A DNA stretch of 64,000 nt, from positions 1-64,000 of the forward strand of contig CAYJOD010000010.1 in NCBI GenBank assembly GCA_964371655.1, in the 5' to 3' direction. The position numbers and the translations under genes are program-made. Origin of the DNA: CAZGSN01 sp964371655 (GTDB taxonomy: Bacteria > Desulfobacterota > Binatia > HRBIN30). How positions within the stretch are numbered: the first letter of the stretch is position 1; every line of letters begins with the position of its first letter. Shown here one piece after another: positions 61,289-64,000 of the stretch. Below the pieces are notes generated by a model. That model was not told the DNA's origin. It searched no databases and saw nothing but the letters and a program-made list of their open reading frames with translations.

Positions 61289-62197
61289 TTAGGCGTTTTC
61301 AATGTCGGTGAGACTGACAAACTGACGATAGCGGCGCTCGATGTCTTCGTTGGTGAGAGTCCGCAGCCGCGCCATGCCGAACTCTTCGACCACGAACGAT
61401 GCCAGGACGCTCCCGTAGATAATGGCGCGACGTAGGCCGCGCTCCGAGGTATCGCGGGAGCGCGCCAGCTCGCCCATGAAGCCGCCCGCGAAGGTGTCGC
61501 CGGCCCCGGTCGGATCGTGCACCTCTTCGAGCGGGAAAGCCGGTACGGCAAAGACGGTGTCGGCAGAGAATTGAATGACGCCGTACTCGCCGCGCTTGAT
61601 GAGGACGCGTTTCGGCCCCATGGCCAACAGCCGGCGTGCGGCTTTGACGACATTGCGCTCGCCGCTGAGCAAGCGCGCCTCCTCGTCATTGATGACCAAG
61701 ATGTGAACGCGATCGAGCAGACGCTCCAGGTCGCTGCGCGACTCCGCGATCCAGTGATTCATCGTGTCGCAGCCGACAACTCCCGGCGCCACCAATTGAT
61801 CGAGAACCTTCTCCTGCAACTTCGGATCGATGTTCGCCAAGAACACGTACTGCGTGTCGCGATACCTCTCGGGAAGCTTGGGGCTGAAGTCGGCGAACAC
61901 GCCGAGATCGAGGTGCAGCGTGTCGCGCTGGTTCATGTCCTCGTGGTAGCGGCCGGTCCACGCCCCCGTGGTACCCTTACGAACCTCCAGACCTTCGAGA
62001 TCGACGCCGCGGCCTTTGAGGAAGTCGACTTCATGCTGGGGGAAGTCATCGCCGACGGTCGCAACCATTTGCACCGGAGCGAAGAAGCTGGCCGCGATCG
62101 AGAAGTACGTGGCGGCCCCACCCAGGGTGCGATCCACCTTACCGTGCGGCGTCTCCAGGGAATCGATGAATACGGAACCAACGACCAGAATGCTCAT
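61289..62197 (-). CDS. PfkB-family carbohydrate/nucleoside kinase
   Basis: A 302-residue kinase from the ATG at 62197 (a GTG at 62206 is in frame). N-terminal LGGAATYFSIAASFF and the C-terminal catalytic signature DPTGAGDTFAGGFMGEL are clear; INDEEARLLSGE is also family-like. Members phosphorylate ribose, fructose or adenosine. It follows mtnP by 13 bp, so a role in recycling the ribose part of methylthioadenosine is plausible but inferred. Confidence 0.9.
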   Translation of the reverse strand: MSILVVGSVFIDSLETPHGKVDRTLGGAATYFSIAASFFAPVQMVATVGDDFPQHEVDFLKGRGVDLEGLEVRKGTTGAWTGRYHEDMNQRDTLHLDLGVFADFSPKLPERYRDTQYVFLANIDPKLQEKVLDQLVAPGVVGCDTMNHWIAESRSDLERLLDRVHILVINDEEARLLSGERNVVKAARRLLAMGPKRVLIKRGEYGVIQFSADTVFAVPAFPLEEVHDPTGAGDTFAGGFMGELARSRDTSERGLRRAIIYGSVLASFVVEEFGMARLRTLTNEDIERRYRQFVSLTDIENA

Positions 62198-62210
62198 ACT
62201 GTCCACCGTC

Positions 62211-63071
62211 CTAGAGATATTTTCCGATGAGGAGATCGAGATCGCGCTTCGCCGCTTCCGGGATCATGCTGCGCTCGGTGATGATCGCATGCTCGAGAGC
62301 TGTGGCGCAGGCACACGAACGCGTCTCGGGAAGCTGTGCGACCGTCGCGGCGATGACCCGCTGCGCCTTGAGCACGTTGTCGGTGAGGATCTTCAGAATG
62401 TCGCCGATCACAACGTCCGCCTCAGTCTCGTGCCAGCAGTCGTAGTCGGTTGCCAGCGCCAGGGTGGCGAAGCAGATCTCCGCCTCGCGCGCTAGCTTCG
62501 CCTCCTGCAGGTTGGTCATGCCGATGATGTCCGCACCCCATTGGCGATACAGGTGCGACTCGGCGCGCGTCGAGAACTGCGGCCCTTCCATGCAGATGTA
62601 GGTGCCACGTGGATGCACGGTGGCACCCGTCGCCTGCGCCGCCGCGGTCAAGGCCTTGCCGAGGACGGAGCAAAACGGATCGGCGAAGGCGACGTGGGCG
62701 ACCACACCGTTGCCGAAAAAGGTGCTCGGGCGTCGAAACGTACGATCGATGAGCTGGTCGGGCACGACCAGATGGCCAGGCTCGATCTGCTCGCGCAGGC
62801 TGCCGACGGCGCCGACGCCGATGATCCAGTCGGCCCCGAGCTTCTTCATGCCGTAGATGTTGGCGCGATAGTTCAGCTCGCTCGGCAGCAGACAGTGGCC
62901 GCGTCCGTGACGCGGCAGGAAGATGAGCCGCACTCCGCCGAGCTCGCCGCAAACGTATTCGTCCGACGGCTGGCCGAACGGCGTCGCCAACCGCCGTCGC
63001 TCCACCTGATGCAAGCCAGGCATGTCGTACAAACCGCTGCCGCCAATGACTCCGATCGTCTTCACGCTCAC
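62211..63071 (-). CDS. mtnP: S-methyl-5'-thioadenosine phosphorylase
   Basis: A 286-residue phosphorylase from a GTG start at 63071 (or GTG 63065). Motifs GVIGGSGLYDMPG, LPRHGRGHCLLPSELNYRAN, GAVGSLREQIEPGHLVVPDQ, EGPQFSTRAESHLY and MTNLQEAKLAREAEICFATL identify MTAP/MtnP, which splits methylthioadenosine in the methionine salvage route. The PfkB kinase follows. Confidence 0.93.
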   Translation of the reverse strand: MSVKTIGVIGGSGLYDMPGLHQVERRRLATPFGQPSDEYVCGELGGVRLIFLPRHGRGHCLLPSELNYRANIYGMKKLGADWIIGVGAVGSLREQIEPGHLVVPDQLIDRTFRRPSTFFGNGVVAHVAFADPFCSVLGKALTAAAQATGATVHPRGTYICMEGPQFSTRAESHLYRQWGADIIGMTNLQEAKLAREAEICFATLALATDYDCWHETEADVVIGDILKILTDNVLKAQRVIAATVAQLPETRSCACATALEHAIITERSMIPEAAKRDLDLLIGKYL

Positions 63072-63077
63072 CCTTTC

Positions 63078-63120
63078 TTATCGGACCGATCGGTCGGATC
63101 GGACCGATCAGTCGGATCTG
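63078..63120. repeat. CGATCGGTCGG palindromic repeat
   Basis: Contains ATCGGACCGATCGGTCGG then ATCGGACCGATCAGTCGGA in the gap between the diacylglycerol-kinase-like gene and mtnP; related to 24174-24202. Confidence 0.7.
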
Positions 63121-63129
63121 TTGCAATCC

Positions 63130-64000
63130 CTAGCGCAGAATCGTCAGGCGCGGGCCGCTGACGAGATCCAGCTGCCGCACCGCCCCGAGAACATCGCCGT
63201 CGATCATGTAATGAGTCGGCTTCGGAAACTCAATGCGCACCGCCTGCGCGAGGCTGTCGTGGACCGTGGGCAGGTCGAGCGGCCGGCCGCGACGCAGCCT
63301 TGGAATACGACGCACCGCCTGCAGCGGGCGTATATCGGCGGCGATGAGGTGAAAGAATCCGGGGCGTTCCGAGCCGCGATAGGTCACTCGGATTCCCAGC
63401 CCTATCTCGTCGATGCTGCTCGCATACAGGAAGTTGAAGTAGCGTTGGGCAAGGCTCTCACCATCGCAGTTGATGTCGGCGTCGATCCCATGCAGAAGCT
63501 GCTTGGCAAACTCGCCGCCCATGAGCCCCGACAAGGCGGCACGACCGAAGACCGACGCGGCGGCCACCGGCCCGCGTCCGCTGCCATCGTAGTAGGCTTG
63601 CAGAAAGTTGACGACGGCGCCGGCCCCGGTCATGAACCCGAACTGATCGCCGTTCACGCAGATGAGCTGGCGATCGGTCGTATCGAGGGTTCGGCCGGCC
63701 TGGTGGTCAGCGACGATCTGCGCCAGCACCTTCTCGGGGCTACCGCTCCGGCATCCGACCGAGCGCGCAATCGTATTCATCGAACCGGCGCGCAGCGGCA
63801 GAAAACGCGGCAGGCGCTCTGGACCGTAGGTACGCACGGCGCTCGATAGGGTTCGAAAGAAGCTACCATCGCCGCCGCACACGGCGAGCACGTCGACTCC
63901 GCTCCTTTCGAACTGGCGCACGACGGTATCGAGCTCGCTCAACGACGGCGGCTCAACCGCGATACCCGCCTTGCCGACGATCGCTTCGAGCCGCCGCAGG
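63130..64000 (-). CDS. Diacylglycerol/lipid kinase family protein, 5' end outside window
   Basis: The frame stays open to the end of the window, so the start is not seen; 290 codons are present. DAGK catalytic motif VLAVCGGDGSFFRTLS (family: GGDGT) and LPLRAGSMNTIARSVG (family: PxGTxNDFAR) are present, with Ser for Thr in the first and Ser-Met in the second. The C-terminal domain ends KPTHYMIDGDVLGAVRQLDL. It would phosphorylate a lipid. Expected upstream N-terminal residues are missing. Confidence 0.85.
   Translation of the reverse strand, partial: LRRLEAIVGKAGIAVEPPSLSELDTVVRQFERSGVDVLAVCGGDGSFFRTLSSAVRTYGPERLPRFLPLRAGSMNTIARSVGCRSGSPEKVLAQIVADHQAGRTLDTTDRQLICVNGDQFGFMTGAGAVVNFLQAYYDGSGRGPVAAASVFGRAALSGLMGGEFAKQLLHGIDADINCDGESLAQRYFNFLYASSIDEIGLGIRVTYRGSERPGFFHLIAADIRPLQAVRRIPRLRRGRPLDLPTVHDSLAQAVRIEFPKPTHYMIDGDVLGAVRQLDLVSGPRLTILR

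Overview
This is a GC-rich bacterial chromosomal window, densely coding on both strands. It carries housekeeping operons (queA-tgt-yajC-secD-secF, tmk-holB-ricT-metG-tatD, amt-glnK, gdhA, recJ, trmB, mtnP), several solitary toxin-antitoxin modules, and many short dispersed palindromic repeats between and sometimes inside genes. Gene order and content (outer-membrane-type lipoproteins, secreted proteins with Thr-Pro stalks, a dockerin-like protein, many dehydrogenases) suggest an uncultured Gram-negative lineage of deltaproteobacterial or Binatota type. That placement is inference: no rRNA or other decisive marker lies in the window, and I found no tRNA gene, CRISPR array, prophage or transposase.

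Layout. 1-10 kb: a GAF sensor kinase, an alkylglycerone-phosphate-synthase-like flavoenzyme, a DUF1232 protein, a secreted heparinase II/III-like protein, a small hypothetical protein, a fragment of a SWIM-domain gene and a vapBC module with an operator-like palindrome. 10-21 kb: a KaiC-like/ATP-grasp fusion, a Fic protein, gdhA, and a disturbed SWIM/SNF2 locus in which a MazEF-type module, a small gene stopped by a nonsense codon and repeats lie between a SWIM gene and an intact SNF2 helicase; a remnant of the helicase 3' end abuts the SWIM gene. 21-32 kb: a poly-C/poly-G tract, a PcRGLX/YetA-like secreted protein, and the queA-tgt-yajC-secDF operon, where queA carries an in-frame palindromic repeat insertion, then recJ. 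32-42 kb: two adjacent surface or secreted proteins (cohesin-like/TSP3/dockerin, and a Thr-Pro stalk with a C-terminal sorting-like tail), a four-gene cluster with a Cys/His-rich secreted protein, a GDP-mannose-type nucleotidyltransferase, and an operon of a beta-propeller lipoprotein, a PTPS-III-like pterin enzyme, a cytochrome c lipoprotein and pepA. 42-56 kb: alcohol dehydrogenase, two SDRs, trmB, a ROK kinase, an RF-1-like rescue protein, VOC protein, amt-glnK and tmk-holB-ricT-metG-tatD. 56-64 kb: a ParE/Phd module, a hybrid sensor kinase, a GT2 polyprenyl-phosphate glycosyltransferase, a PfkB kinase, mtnP and a diacylglycerol-kinase-type gene cut by the window end.

The strongest unusual signals are the repeat insertion that lengthens QueA by about 64 residues, the duplicated SNF2 tail and SWIM remnants, the cohesin/dockerin-like surface pair, the KaiC-like/ATP-grasp fusion that lacks the usual PEP-synthase phosphohistidine domain, and the PTPS with the ExxHGH motif.
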